Below the pieces are notes generated by a model. It saw only the letters and a program-made list of their open reading frames with translations, was not told where the DNA came from and searched no databases. From Amycolatopsis lurida (GTDB lineage Bacteria; Actinomycetota; Actinomycetes; Mycobacteriales; Pseudonocardiaceae), in contig NZ_FNTA01000001.1 in NCBI RefSeq assembly GCF_900105055.1, positions 1 through 64,000 on the forward strand: 64,000 bases of DNA. Reading direction: 5' to 3'. Positions 8,996 to 16,805 of the stretch are shown one piece after another. A program made the translations under genes and the position numbers. Every line of letters begins with the position of its first letter. The first letter of the stretch is position 1.

Positions 8996-9090
8996 CGCCG
9001 ATATGCCCCTGGTAGCGCCCGCCGAGTGGCGGTAGCGTTCCGGCCGGCGGACTTTTCGTTACGGGCGAACGGAAAGAAGGCGTGGTCCCC

Positions 9091-10044
9091 ATGCACGAAC
9101 CGGTACTGACGGAGTTCGCGACCACCGATCCGGAGCAGGCGTGTGCCCTGATCGCCGAGGCGTACCGCGACAACCGGTTACGCGTCCGGGGCAGCGTCGA
9201 AAACTACCGATTCGAGCACAACCGCTGTGATCTCGGGGACGTGCACATCGATTTCCTGCACAACACGCTGACCACGGAGGTCGCCGTCCAGCCACTCGAC
9301 AGGATGGTGCTGCTGCGGGTGCTGGGCGGTGAAATCGAGATCGACGACGGCATCAACGACCGCAGGCTCGGTCCAGGGGACGTGTTCGCCGGACCGCACC
9401 CCGGTCACGACTATCGGACGCGTATGCACGGTACGCGGCTGCAGGTCACCGGCATCGACCTGGCGTTGTTCACCGGCGCCGACCCGGCGCAGGACGGCGC
9501 CGCGATCGAGCGGTTGTGGTACGAGCCGGTGAGTCCGGAAAAGGCGCGCCGATGGCGTCTGACGGTCGAATACGTGGCCGGGCTGTTCTCCGAACCGGGT
9601 GCCGGGAGCGGGCCGCTGGTGCTCGGCGCGGCGGGGCGGCTGATGGCGGCCATGGCCTTGGACACCTTCACCACGGGCGCCGGCGAAGACCGCCCGTGCG
9701 ACCGCCGGGACGCCGTCCCGGAAACGGTGTGCCGCGCGGTCGCCTTCCTGGAGGCGAATCCGGACCTCGACCTCGGGATCGCCGACATCGCCCGCGCCTG
9801 CCGGGTCTCGGTGCGGGCCCTGCAGCTGGCGTTCCGGCGGCATCTGGACATCACCCCCATGGCCTATCTGCGCCGGGTCCGGCTCGACCTGGCCAGAGCG
9901 GAACTCCGTGCCGCCGCACCCGGTGACGGCACGACGGTGACGGGTGTCGCGGCGAAGTGGGGTTTCCTGGACGGCAGCCGGTTCAGCGCGCAGTACCGCG
10001 CGGCGTTCGGCGAGCCGCCCAGCCACACCCTGCGGAGACCCTGA
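9091..10044 (+). CDS. AraC-family transcriptional regulator
   Basis: The 317-residue regulator has an N-terminal cupin-like AraC-binding domain (about 20-190, with GGEIEIDDGINDRRLGPGDVF) and two C-terminal helix-turn-helix motifs (about 215-315, DIARACRVSVRALQLAFRRH and GVAAKWGFLDGSRFSAQYRAAFGEPP). ATG 9091 is chosen because GGAAAGAAGG lies about 10 bases upstream; GTG 9082 would be too close. It is monocistronic, following the CoA-enzyme operon after 95 bases, and convergent with a TetR gene. Its target is unknown. Confidence 0.9.
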   Translation: MHEPVLTEFATTDPEQACALIAEAYRDNRLRVRGSVENYRFEHNRCDLGDVHIDFLHNTLTTEVAVQPLDRMVLLRVLGGEIEIDDGINDRRLGPGDVFAGPHPGHDYRTRMHGTRLQVTGIDLALFTGADPAQDGAAIERLWYEPVSPEKARRWRLTVEYVAGLFSEPGAGSGPLVLGAAGRLMAAMALDTFTTGAGEDRPCDRRDAVPETVCRAVAFLEANPDLDLGIADIARACRVSVRALQLAFRRHLDITPMAYLRRVRLDLARAELRAAAPGDGTTVTGVAAKWGFLDGSRFSAQYRAAFGEPPSHTLRRP

Positions 10045-10182
10045 GGTTCGTTTTCGTCGGTGCAGATGTGCGTTTTCGCCGCTAGACCCGGATGTCCGGA
10101 CCCTGTTCCATGAAGTCCGGCCGCCAGTAACGCCGGGCCCCCGCCTACTGGTGCGTCGCAACCGAACCGGCCGGCCGGTTCC

Positions 10183-10815
10183 CTAGCGTGGCGCGGCGAT
10201 CCCGTCGTACATGACCCGGCGGACCGCGCGGCTCATCGCGGCCTGCCGCTCCGGTGACGGGTCCCGCAGTTCGGACAGGATCGACGCGAGGATCATCCCG
10301 TTGATCGCGCGGGCGGTGGAGTCGATGTCCAGGTCTTCGTGCAGATAGCCGAGGCGGACGCCGTGCCGCAGGTAGCCGGCGGTCAGTTCGGCGGCGGTCT
10401 CGTAGAAGTCCAGCACCCGCTCCCGCATCTCGGCGTCGATACCCGCCGCTTCGAGCAGGAGGAACCGGGCCATCCGCGGGTCGCCGCCGAAGATCCGGGC
10501 GAGCGCGTCGCCGATCCGCGCGCTCTGCTTGCGGTACTCGGCGAGGCTGTTGACCGCGTCCGGCGCGTTGTCCGCGGCCAGCGCGCCGACCACCTTCTCG
10601 ACCAGGTCAGTGATGACGTGGTCGACGATGTCCCGTTTGTTCTGGAAGTACCGGTAGAAGGTGCCGTGCCCGATGCCCAGCCGGGCGGCGATGTCGGCGA
10701 TCCCCGTCGCGTGGTAGCCGCGTTCGGCGAAGCAGTCGAACGCGGTCTCCACGATCTCGCGCCGTAGTTCCTGCTTCTTCCGTGCGGCCCTGCTGACCGG
10801 GGTCTCCGTCGTCAT
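10183..10815 (-). CDS. TetR-family transcriptional regulator
   Basis: The 210-residue regulator has an N-terminal HTH (about 15-65, GIADIAARLGIGHGTFYRYFQNKRDIV) and a helical ligand domain. It is divergent from the patatin-SDR-monooxygenase operon with only 48 bases between starts. AATGAC-type dyads in that gap overlap the patatin start, so it very probably represses both itself and the operon. The inducer is likely a lipid or ketone substrate of the operon, by inference. Confidence 0.92.
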   Translation of the reverse strand: MTTETPVSRAARKKQELRREIVETAFDCFAERGYHATGIADIAARLGIGHGTFYRYFQNKRDIVDHVITDLVEKVVGALAADNAPDAVNSLAEYRKQSARIGDALARIFGGDPRMARFLLLEAAGIDAEMRERVLDFYETAAELTAGYLRHGVRLGYLHEDLDIDSTARAINGMILASILSELRDPSPERQAAMSRAVRRVMYDGIAAPR

Positions 10816-10843
10816 CCCGCCAGCTTATTGCCCCGCGCGGTCA

Positions 10844-10876
10844 AATGACATACCGTTCCGGAAATGACACGTCATT
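10844..10876 (+). promoter_or_regulatory. Tandem TetR operator over a leaderless patatin promoter
   Basis: AATGAC-AC-GTCATT (10863-10876) is a perfect dyad covering the patatin ATG at 10864. An imperfect copy, AATGACATACCGTT (10844-10857), lies 19 bases upstream. TACCGT (10851-10856) fits a TANNNT -10 box seven bases before the ATG, and no good Shine-Dalgarno sequence is present. Bound repressor would cover both the -10 box and the first codons. Confidence 0.5.
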
Positions 10877-11799
10877 CCGTGAGAGCGCTGGTGCTCGGGT
10901 GCGGCGGGACCCTGGGATTCGCCTGGACCGCCGCGGTCCTCGACGCGCTCGGCTGGGATCCCCGCGAGGCGGACGTCCTGGTCGGGACGTCGGCGGGGGC
11001 CGAGGCGGTGGCCATGCTCGGGGCGGGCATCCCGGCGAAGGCGATCCTCGACGCGGTCGCCGGCGCGCCCGGTGGGGACCCCGTCGTCGCCGCGCATGTC
11101 GCGCGGGTGCCGGGCAGGTTTCCGCCGGTGCCGGCTCCGCGCCTGCCCGCGGCCGGATTGGTCCGGGGCGCGCTGCGCCGGGACGTCGACCCGCTCGCCG
11201 GTCTCGCGGGTCTTCTGCCGCGCGGCAGGGGAGACGCCGGTTGGCTGCGCGAACTCGGCGACACGCTGGCGCCCGGCGGCTGGGTCCCGCATCCCGCGAC
11301 CTGGCTGATGGCCGCGGACCTGACGGGGAAGCGGATCGCGCTCGGCTCCCCGGGAGCGCCGCCCGCGCGCCTCGGTGAGGCGATCGCCGCGTCGTGGGCG
11401 ATCCCCGGCTGGTTCCCGCCGTCCGTCGTGGACGGACGGCCGCTGGTGGACGGGGGCACGGTCTCCCCGACGTCGGCCGACTTCCTGCTCGGGCAGGACG
11501 TCGGCGAGGTCGTGCTCGTCGCGCCGATGAGTAGCGAAGGCGGCGCTCCGGCGCGCGGTACGGCCCGGCTGGAACGCCTGCTGCGGTCGGCGATGACCAG
11601 ACGTGTCGACGACGAGACACGGCGGCTGCGCGCGGCAGGCGTCCGGGTGGTCCGGATCGAACCGGGGCCCGCCGATCTCGCCGCCATGGGCGCCAACTTC
11701 ATGGACGGACGGCGGCGCGAGCACGTGCTCGCCACGGCGCTGAGGACGGCGCCGGGCCTGGTCGCCGACGCCTTCGAACGAGAGGGAGTGCGCGCATGA
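10864..11799 (+). CDS. Patatin-like phospholipase
   Basis: The 311-residue patatin-fold serine lipase has the oxyanion loop GCGGTLG, the nucleophile GTSAG (S43) and the dyad Asp in VDGGT (D196). It hydrolyses acyl esters of lipids. There is no signal peptide or membrane segment, so it is probably cytoplasmic or membrane-associated. It heads a three-gene operon with a short-chain dehydrogenase (ATGA overlap) and a flavin monooxygenase. Release of a fatty acid or alcohol, oxidation to a ketone and Baeyer-Villiger oxygenation would form a logical chain. The layout recalls the mycobacterial mymA locus, but that comparison is an inference. Confidence 0.88.
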   Translation: MTRHSVRALVLGCGGTLGFAWTAAVLDALGWDPREADVLVGTSAGAEAVAMLGAGIPAKAILDAVAGAPGGDPVVAAHVARVPGRFPPVPAPRLPAAGLVRGALRRDVDPLAGLAGLLPRGRGDAGWLRELGDTLAPGGWVPHPATWLMAADLTGKRIALGSPGAPPARLGEAIAASWAIPGWFPPSVVDGRPLVDGGTVSPTSADFLLGQDVGEVVLVAPMSSEGGAPARGTARLERLLRSAMTRRVDDETRRLRAAGVRVVRIEPGPADLAAMGANFMDGRRREHVLATALRTAPGLVADAFEREGVRA

Positions 11800-12644
11800 G
11801 CAAGTACCCGGAACTCGAACTCGACGGCGCGCACGTGGCGATCACCGGTGCGGGACAGGGCATCGGCCGCGCGACGGCGGAACGCATGGCCGCGCTCGGC
11901 GCGCGCGTGTCCATCGGCGATCTCGACCTCGAAGCCGCGAAACGGACCGCGGCCGACGTCGGTGGCACCGCGCACCTCTTGGACGTCGCCGATCCGGCCT
12001 CGTTCGCCGCCTTCCTCGGTGATGCCGAGCAGGCGAACGGGCCGCTCGCGGTGCTCGTCAACAACGCCGGGATCATGCCCAACGGCGGTTTCCTCGACCT
12101 CTCCGACGCGCTGAACCGGGCGACCATGGAGGTCAACGTCTTCGGCGTCGTCCACGGTATGCGGCTGGCCCTGCCCGGCATGCTGGAGCGGGGCCGCGGC
12201 CACATCGTCAACGTCGCCTCGCTGGCCGGGAAGTTCCCCGTCAAAGGGCTGGCGATCTACAACGCCAGCAAGTTCGCCGTCGTCGGGCTGACCGCGGCGA
12301 CCCGGCTGGAGTACGCGCGGCACGGCGTGAGCGTCTCCGCCGTGCTGCCGTCGGCGGTCGACACCGCGCTCGCCTCGGGGCTCGACATGCGGCCGATCCC
12401 CAAGGTGAAACCCGGCCGGATCGCCGACGCCGTCGTGGCTTCCGTTCGCACCCGCGCGGCGGAGATCGCGGTGCCCGGCTACGTCGGCGCGCTCGCCACT
12501 CTCGCGGCCGTGACACCCGAACCGGCTCTCAACGCGGTCCGGCGGCTGGTTCGCGACGACCGCGCCCTGCGGCCCGATTCACCGGAGCGGGACGGCTACC
12601 GCGCCCGCCTCGACCAGGACACCCACCGGGAGGAAAACGCATGA
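11796..12644 (+). CDS. Short-chain dehydrogenase/reductase
   Basis: The 282-residue classical SDR has the NAD(P)-binding motif TGAGQGIG near residue 18, NNAG, and the catalytic YNASK (Y155, K159). ISIGDLDLE after beta-2 suggests an acidic residue and an NAD preference. The gene overlaps both neighbours by 4 bp and is probably co-translated with them. It likely interconverts an alcohol and a ketone or aldehyde in the same pathway as the downstream monooxygenase. The substrate cannot be told from sequence. Confidence 0.92.
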   Translation: MSKYPELELDGAHVAITGAGQGIGRATAERMAALGARVSIGDLDLEAAKRTAADVGGTAHLLDVADPASFAAFLGDAEQANGPLAVLVNNAGIMPNGGFLDLSDALNRATMEVNVFGVVHGMRLALPGMLERGRGHIVNVASLAGKFPVKGLAIYNASKFAVVGLTAATRLEYARHGVSVSAVLPSAVDTALASGLDMRPIPKVKPGRIADAVVASVRTRAAEIAVPGYVGALATLAAVTPEPALNAVRRLVRDDRALRPDSPERDGYRARLDQDTHREENA

Positions 12645-14122
12645 ACGCGCAGTACGACGCCGTCGTCGTCGGGGCCGGTTTCGGCGGGATGGGCGCGGCG
12701 ATCCAGCTCAACCGGCTCGGCTACGACAACCTGCTCATCCTCGAACGCGAGTCCGACCTCGGCGGGACCTGGCATGTGAACCGCTATCCCGGGCTGGCCG
12801 TCGACATCCCGTCGGCCACCTACTCGTATTCGTTCGAGCCGAATCCGCACTGGTCGCGGCTCTTCGCGCCGGGCGCGGAACTCAAGCGGTACGCCGAGCA
12901 CGTCGCGGACAAATACCGGTTGAGGCGCTACATGCGGTTCGGCTCGGTGGTCACCGGCGCGGTCTGGGATGAGGTGAACGCGCACTGGACGGTCTCGCTC
13001 GCCGAGGGCGGGCCGGTCACCGCCAAGTATCTCCTCACCGCGACGGGATTCCTTTCCCAACCGAAGAAACCCGAGATCGCCGGGATCGACACGTTCGGCG
13101 GCAAGGTCATCCACACCACCGCCTGGGACGACGAGTACGACCTCGCGGGCCGGCGCGTCGCGGTGATCGGCACCGGCGCGACCGCGGTCCAGCTGATCCC
13201 CGAGATCGCGAAGACCGCGCGTGAGCTCACGGTGTACCAGCGGACGCCGATCTGGGTGAGCCCTAAACTGGACTTCCCGGTGCCCAAGGCGGTCCGGCGC
13301 GCGTTCGCCGCGGTCCCGCTCACCCAGCGGGCCGCCCGGCTGACCGGTACCGCGCTGCTGGAACTGATGATGGTGTCCGGTGTCCTGCACTACAAGCAAC
13401 TGCCGATGGCGAACCGGCTCGGCAAGCTGTGGTGCCGGGCGCATCTGCGCCGTCAGGTGCGGGATCCCCGGCTGCGCGCGGAACTGACGCCGCGGTATTC
13501 GTTCGGCTGCAAGCGCCCGACGTTCTCCAACGAGTACTACCCGGCCTTCACCAAGGACCACGTGCACCTGGAGACGACCTCGATCGCGAGGATCGACGAA
13601 ACCGGGATCGAGACCGCCGACGGAGTGCGGCGGGAAATCGACGTCCTGGTGCTGGCGACCGGATTCGACCTGTGGGAGGCGAACTTCCCGGCGATCGAGA
13701 TCATCGGGCGCGACGGCCGGAACCTCGGGAAATGGTGGCGGCAGAACCGTTTCCAGGCCTATGAGGGGGTGGCGATCCCCAAGTTCCCCAACTTCATCTC
13801 GCTCAACAGCCCGTATTCCTACTCGGGACTGTCGTATTTCACCACCATCGAGACACAGATGCGGCATATGGACCGGCTCTTCGGCGCCATGCGGCGTCGC
13901 GGCGCGACGGAATTCGAGGTCAAGCAGGAGGCCAACGACGCGTTCCTCGACCGGATGACCGAACGCCTCGGCGACTCGATCTTCACGCTCGGGAACTGCG
14001 CTCCGGCGAACAGCTACTACTTCAACCCGAACGGGGAGGCGACGCTGCTCCGCCCGTCCTCCACGCTGAACGCCATCAAGGAGGCCGGGAGCTTTCCGCT
14101 CGAGGACTACACCTTCGCCTGA
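12641..14122 (+). CDS. Flavin-containing monooxygenase, Baeyer-Villiger type
   Basis: The 493-residue FAD/NADPH monooxygenase has two Rossmann motifs, VVGAGFGGMG near residue 8 and VIGTGATAVQ near residue 173. The Baeyer-Villiger fingerprint FGGKVIHTTAWD fits F-x-G-x3-H-x3-W-[PD]. ATGFD near the C-terminus is also typical. Family members insert oxygen next to a ketone to make esters or lactones, or oxygenate S and N atoms. It is third in the TetR-controlled operon. Its last 16 bases overlap the 3' end of a convergent hydrolase. Confidence 0.92.
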   Translation: MNAQYDAVVVGAGFGGMGAAIQLNRLGYDNLLILERESDLGGTWHVNRYPGLAVDIPSATYSYSFEPNPHWSRLFAPGAELKRYAEHVADKYRLRRYMRFGSVVTGAVWDEVNAHWTVSLAEGGPVTAKYLLTATGFLSQPKKPEIAGIDTFGGKVIHTTAWDDEYDLAGRRVAVIGTGATAVQLIPEIAKTARELTVYQRTPIWVSPKLDFPVPKAVRRAFAAVPLTQRAARLTGTALLELMMVSGVLHYKQLPMANRLGKLWCRAHLRRQVRDPRLRAELTPRYSFGCKRPTFSNEYYPAFTKDHVHLETTSIARIDETGIETADGVRREIDVLVLATGFDLWEANFPAIEIIGRDGRNLGKWWRQNRFQAYEGVAIPKFPNFISLNSPYSYSGLSYFTTIETQMRHMDRLFGAMRRRGATEFEVKQEANDAFLDRMTERLGDSIFTLGNCAPANSYYFNPNGEATLLRPSSTLNAIKEAGSFPLEDYTFA

Positions 14123-14985
14123 CCGTCCCTGCCGAGCAGTGCGCGCAGGATTTCGGCGGCGTGCGTCCACAGGACCGCGCCGCCGATGCCGGGGACGATC
14201 CGGAGGGTGGCATCGGGAAGGCGACCGGCGAGGGTGACCCCGTTGTCGGGAGAGTGGCTTCGGTCCTGTTCGCCGTACCAGAGATCGACGTGACCGGTGA
14301 TCGAAGACAACGCGAAAGGCCAGCGGCCCATGGCGAGGACGGTGTCGCGCGCGTACCCCGCCGGGCCTTGGCCGAACGCCTCGGCCATCGCCCGGCGGTA
14401 GGCGGACTCGAACGACGGAGCGGTGTAGACCGCGAGATCGGCGTCCGGGGCGGAGCGCGTCACCAGGTTCCACAGGGCGTCGGCGTCGTAGCCGGTGAAA
14501 ACGGCTTCCGCGCGGGCAGGATCGGAGACGACCAGAGCGACCAGACCCGCCAGCTCGTCGGGCAGCGTCCCGGTGAACTCCGGCCTGCTGATCTCGTCCG
14601 CGCCGGACACGATGGCGAGCGGACCGGCCGCTCCCGCCGCGGCGCAGGCGAAGGCGAACGGGGCACCCTGTGAGTTGGCGATCATCGGCGAGACACCGAA
14701 ACCCCGTTCGCCCGCGAGACAGGCGATGTCCGCGGCGAAATCGGCGAACGTGCGATCCTCCAGCGGGCTGGAAGAGCCGAGGCCGGGCCGATCGACCGTG
14801 ACCAGCCGGACGTTCAGCGACTCCACGACTCCGGCGGACAGCCCCAGCCGGCGGCTCGTCGCCGCGCCGGGGATCAGCAGGACGACTTCGCCGTCGGGAG
14901 GACCCCACTCGGCCCAGCCGAGGACGCGGCCGTCGGGTAGTCCGGTTTCTCCCAGCCTGGCAGGGGCATCGATCTCGAAGTCCAC
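14107..14985 (-). CDS. Alpha/beta hydrolase
   Basis: The roughly 290-residue alpha/beta-hydrolase has LLIPGAATS for the oxyanion region, ANSQGAPF as nucleophile elbow (Ser in NSQG) and WYGEQDRSHSPDN holding the probable acid Asp. The C-terminal His is not obvious; TH in GGAVLWTHAA is a candidate. I prefer GTG 14985, which opens with DFEIDAPARLG; ATG 15021 would add 12 low-complexity residues. It converges on and overlaps the monooxygenase gene by 16 bp, so the two are antisense at their ends. The function is unassigned. Confidence 0.85.
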   Translation of the reverse strand: MDFEIDAPARLGETGLPDGRVLGWAEWGPPDGEVVLLIPGAATSRRLGLSAGVVESLNVRLVTVDRPGLGSSSPLEDRTFADFAADIACLAGERGFGVSPMIANSQGAPFAFACAAAGAAGPLAIVSGADEISRPEFTGTLPDELAGLVALVVSDPARAEAVFTGYDADALWNLVTRSAPDADLAVYTAPSFESAYRRAMAEAFGQGPAGYARDTVLAMGRWPFALSSITGHVDLWYGEQDRSHSPDNGVTLAGRLPDATLRIVPGIGGAVLWTHAAEILRALLGRDGQAKV

Positions 14986-15025
14986 GCCGCCATGATCACA
15001 GCCGGTCCACCGGTCGCGCATCCGA

Positions 15026-15065
15026 AAAACGCGGAGGTGCCGGGACCCCGCGCGGCCCCGGCACC
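15026..15065 (-). terminator. Intrinsic terminator of the cysteine-protease operon
   Basis: GGTGCCGGG (15036-15044) pairs with CCCGGCACC (15057-15065) around a GC-rich 12-base loop. Read on the minus strand the hairpin is followed by TCCGCG and TTTTT. It lies just after the stop of the minus-strand operon ending at 15074. Confidence 0.65.
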
Positions 15066-15073
15066 CTTGGCGC

Positions 15074-15826
15074 TTACTGCCTGTGAAGCCGCAGAGTCAC
15101 GGCCGCGCCCGCGGCGGCGAGGAAGACCGCGCCGAGCGCGTACGGCCACCACGGCACCTCGGTGTCGCCCACCGGAGTGGCACCGTAACCACCGGCGGCA
15201 CCGGTGCGGTCGTAGGTCGAGCCGGGCAGCTTGTCGCCGTAGCGGTTCTGCAGGGCCTCGCGGTAGGCGGCGAGCGTCATCGTCTCGCCGGTCTTCGCCA
15301 CCGACGAGCCGTCGAGGACGGTCACGGTGTCGCCGTCGACGGCATACCAGGCGCCCGCCTGAGGCTCGCTCAGGAGGTAACCCTTGCCGGTCTTCGCCGC
15401 GAGACGCTTTTCGACGTCACCCGAGGCGACGTTGTAGACCGACCAGCCCGAGCCCTCGCGCTGCGACCACACGGTCGCGGCGTCGCCGTTGCCCAGGGTG
15501 GCGGGGGTGGCGACGTAGGCGAGTTCGGCCGGGACGGAGGAAGTACCGGCGATGAAGGCCGCGGTCGGCTGGTAGACCGCGACCGGTGTCCGCGGATCCG
15601 CCTTGGCGGTCCTGGCGGCGACGGCCGTGTCCGCCTTGGCGGCACCGGGGAATTGGGCCTTGGCGAGGCGTTGGGTGGTCGCGTCGCTGGTGACCACTGT
15701 GGACACCGCGGCCAGGTCGGCGGGGGTGGGCGCGCCGCTGGGGGCGTCGGCGGCGGAGGCCTGGCCGCCGAGCGCCAGTGACAGGCCGATGGCGAGGATC
15801 GTGGCGCCGAGGAAGGTTCGCTTCAT
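15074..15826 (-). CDS. Secreted, membrane-anchored protein of unknown function
   Basis: The 250-residue protein has a signal peptide (about 1-26, cleavage after ASA), an extracellular Ala/Thr/Val-rich region and one C-terminal membrane helix (about 226-244, WWPYALGAVFLAAAGAAVTL) with a short RLHRQ tail. The anchor resembles a type I topology without a sortase motif. It follows the papain-like protease gene by only 4 bp, so both are probably one translational unit. It could be the protease's membrane partner, substrate or inhibitor. I recognise no domain in it. Confidence 0.8.
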   Translation of the reverse strand: MKRTFLGATILAIGLSLALGGQASAADAPSGAPTPADLAAVSTVVTSDATTQRLAKAQFPGAAKADTAVAARTAKADPRTPVAVYQPTAAFIAGTSSVPAELAYVATPATLGNGDAATVWSQREGSGWSVYNVASGDVEKRLAAKTGKGYLLSEPQAGAWYAVDGDTVTVLDGSSVAKTGETMTLAAYREALQNRYGDKLPGSTYDRTGAAGGYGATPVGDTEVPWWPYALGAVFLAAAGAAVTLRLHRQ

Positions 15827-15830
15827 GGTT

Positions 15831-16421
15831 TCAGTCCTTGATCCCGTAGACGGTGTGGGTCCAGGTGAACGAGTTGTTGGACCGGTAGGCGTTGTAACTC
15901 ATCTGGTTGTAGCGGGGGCTCGAGCCCCACGGGTCGCCGTAGTACACCGTCGTCGCGCCGTTGGTGTTGTCGTAGCCGTAGAGCACATGCATGTGCCCGC
16001 CGCCGTTGCGCCAGCCGATCCGGGTGCCGATCGGCTGCCGCGCGTCGACCTGGCTCTTGATGGAGGCGAAGCTCAGCGTCTGGCCGGACGAACTGTAGGT
16101 GCCGACGTTGCTGAACCCCAGCCAGCGGAACACCCGCTGCTGGTCGCTCAGGTAGCCCTGGTTGTTCGCGCAGTCCGTTCCGGATTCGTTGTGCGCGATC
16201 TGGCAGAACTTGGTCTGGGTGAGGGAATGCCCCCACCACGCGGCGATCGTGTTGCCACTGGCGTCCCAGCACCAGTTGCTCTTCTCCTGTGCCTGCATCC
16301 TGATCGGGATCGTGGTGGCCGCCGTGACGGCGGGTGCCGCGGAAGCGGGCGCCTGCAAGGCGACCAACGCGGCGACACCGGCGAAGGCGGTGGCCAGCCC
16401 GCGCCTGAATGAGGTCTTCAC
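15831..16421 (-). CDS. Secreted papain-like cysteine protease
   Basis: The 196-residue protein has a signal peptide (about 1-28) and a papain-like domain of the AvrRpt2/C39-like group. C51 in KSNWCWDASG is the nucleophile, H143 in GGGHMHVLYGYD the base, and D163 in YYGDPW a likely third residue. GTG 16421 is supported by AGGAG nine bases upstream; the longer frame to 16541 reads through the regulatory region. A second Cys pair may form a disulfide outside the cell. It is transcribed with a membrane-anchored partner and divergent from a large LuxR regulator, so secretion-linked proteolysis under that regulator is likely. The target is unknown. Confidence 0.88.
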   Translation of the reverse strand: MKTSFRRGLATAFAGVAALVALQAPASAAPAVTAATTIPIRMQAQEKSNWCWDASGNTIAAWWGHSLTQTKFCQIAHNESGTDCANNQGYLSDQQRVFRWLGFSNVGTYSSSGQTLSFASIKSQVDARQPIGTRIGWRNGGGHMHVLYGYDNTNGATTVYYGDPWGSSPRYNQMSYNAYRSNNSFTWTHTVYGIKD

Positions 16422-16805
16422 CGTCGGAACACTCCTAACTGGATGGTCGAACGCGAAGCAAGCGCGGGCGGCTACCCGTAAGGGACAGGTGGGGACTTCG
16501 GCTACCCGACTGGGTGACCGACCGGCGCGAGCAGGGGTCATGCGCTGTGGCGAGGTGACAGAGGGGCACTGCGAATAGTCTGAGATTCACCCTCTGGTGG
16601 CCTCGTGGCAAGGTTCGCGGCAATACCTAAGGGTCCGTATTGCCGATCCGAGGCCGCGGTCACCGCAGGCTGGCGTCGCCCGTTCGAGTTAACGGCGCGG
16701 AGGGGTCGTGACTCCCGTGGTGTGGACCAGCGGAAAGCGCGCGCACCCTGGTCACTGTTCGTGTTCCCGCCTTTCGGCGGGTGTCCGATCGGTATGGTCC
16801 CGAGC
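16422..16805. promoter_or_regulatory. Divergent control region, protease operon / LuxR gene
   Basis: This 384-base gap holds no convincing gene. CGGCTACCCG occurs twice, exactly 30 bases apart (16469-16478 and 16499-16508), on the protease side. CGGCAATAC and GTATTGCCG (16618-16626, 16637-16645) form a perfect 9-bp inverted repeat whose spacer contains CTAAGGG. The stretch CCTAAGGGTCCGTATT (16626-16641) recurs with two changes at 19621-19636, after the LuxR gene. TATGGT (16793-16798) seven bases before ATG 16806 fits a leaderless -10 box. Confidence 0.45.

Noticed and set aside
9011..9037. A possible terminator hairpin after the CitE-like gene
   Set aside because: The CCGCC/GGCGG stem is only five pairs and could arise by chance at this GC content.
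10045..10182. CGTTTTCG repeated twice in the gap after the AraC gene, as another repeat family
   Set aside because: Only two 8-base matches, no extended symmetry and no copies noticed elsewhere in the window.
12596..14908. A 770-codon frame antisense to the monooxygenase
   Set aside because: It is a shadow of the real gene; its end merely shares frame with low-complexity sequence and shows no domain.
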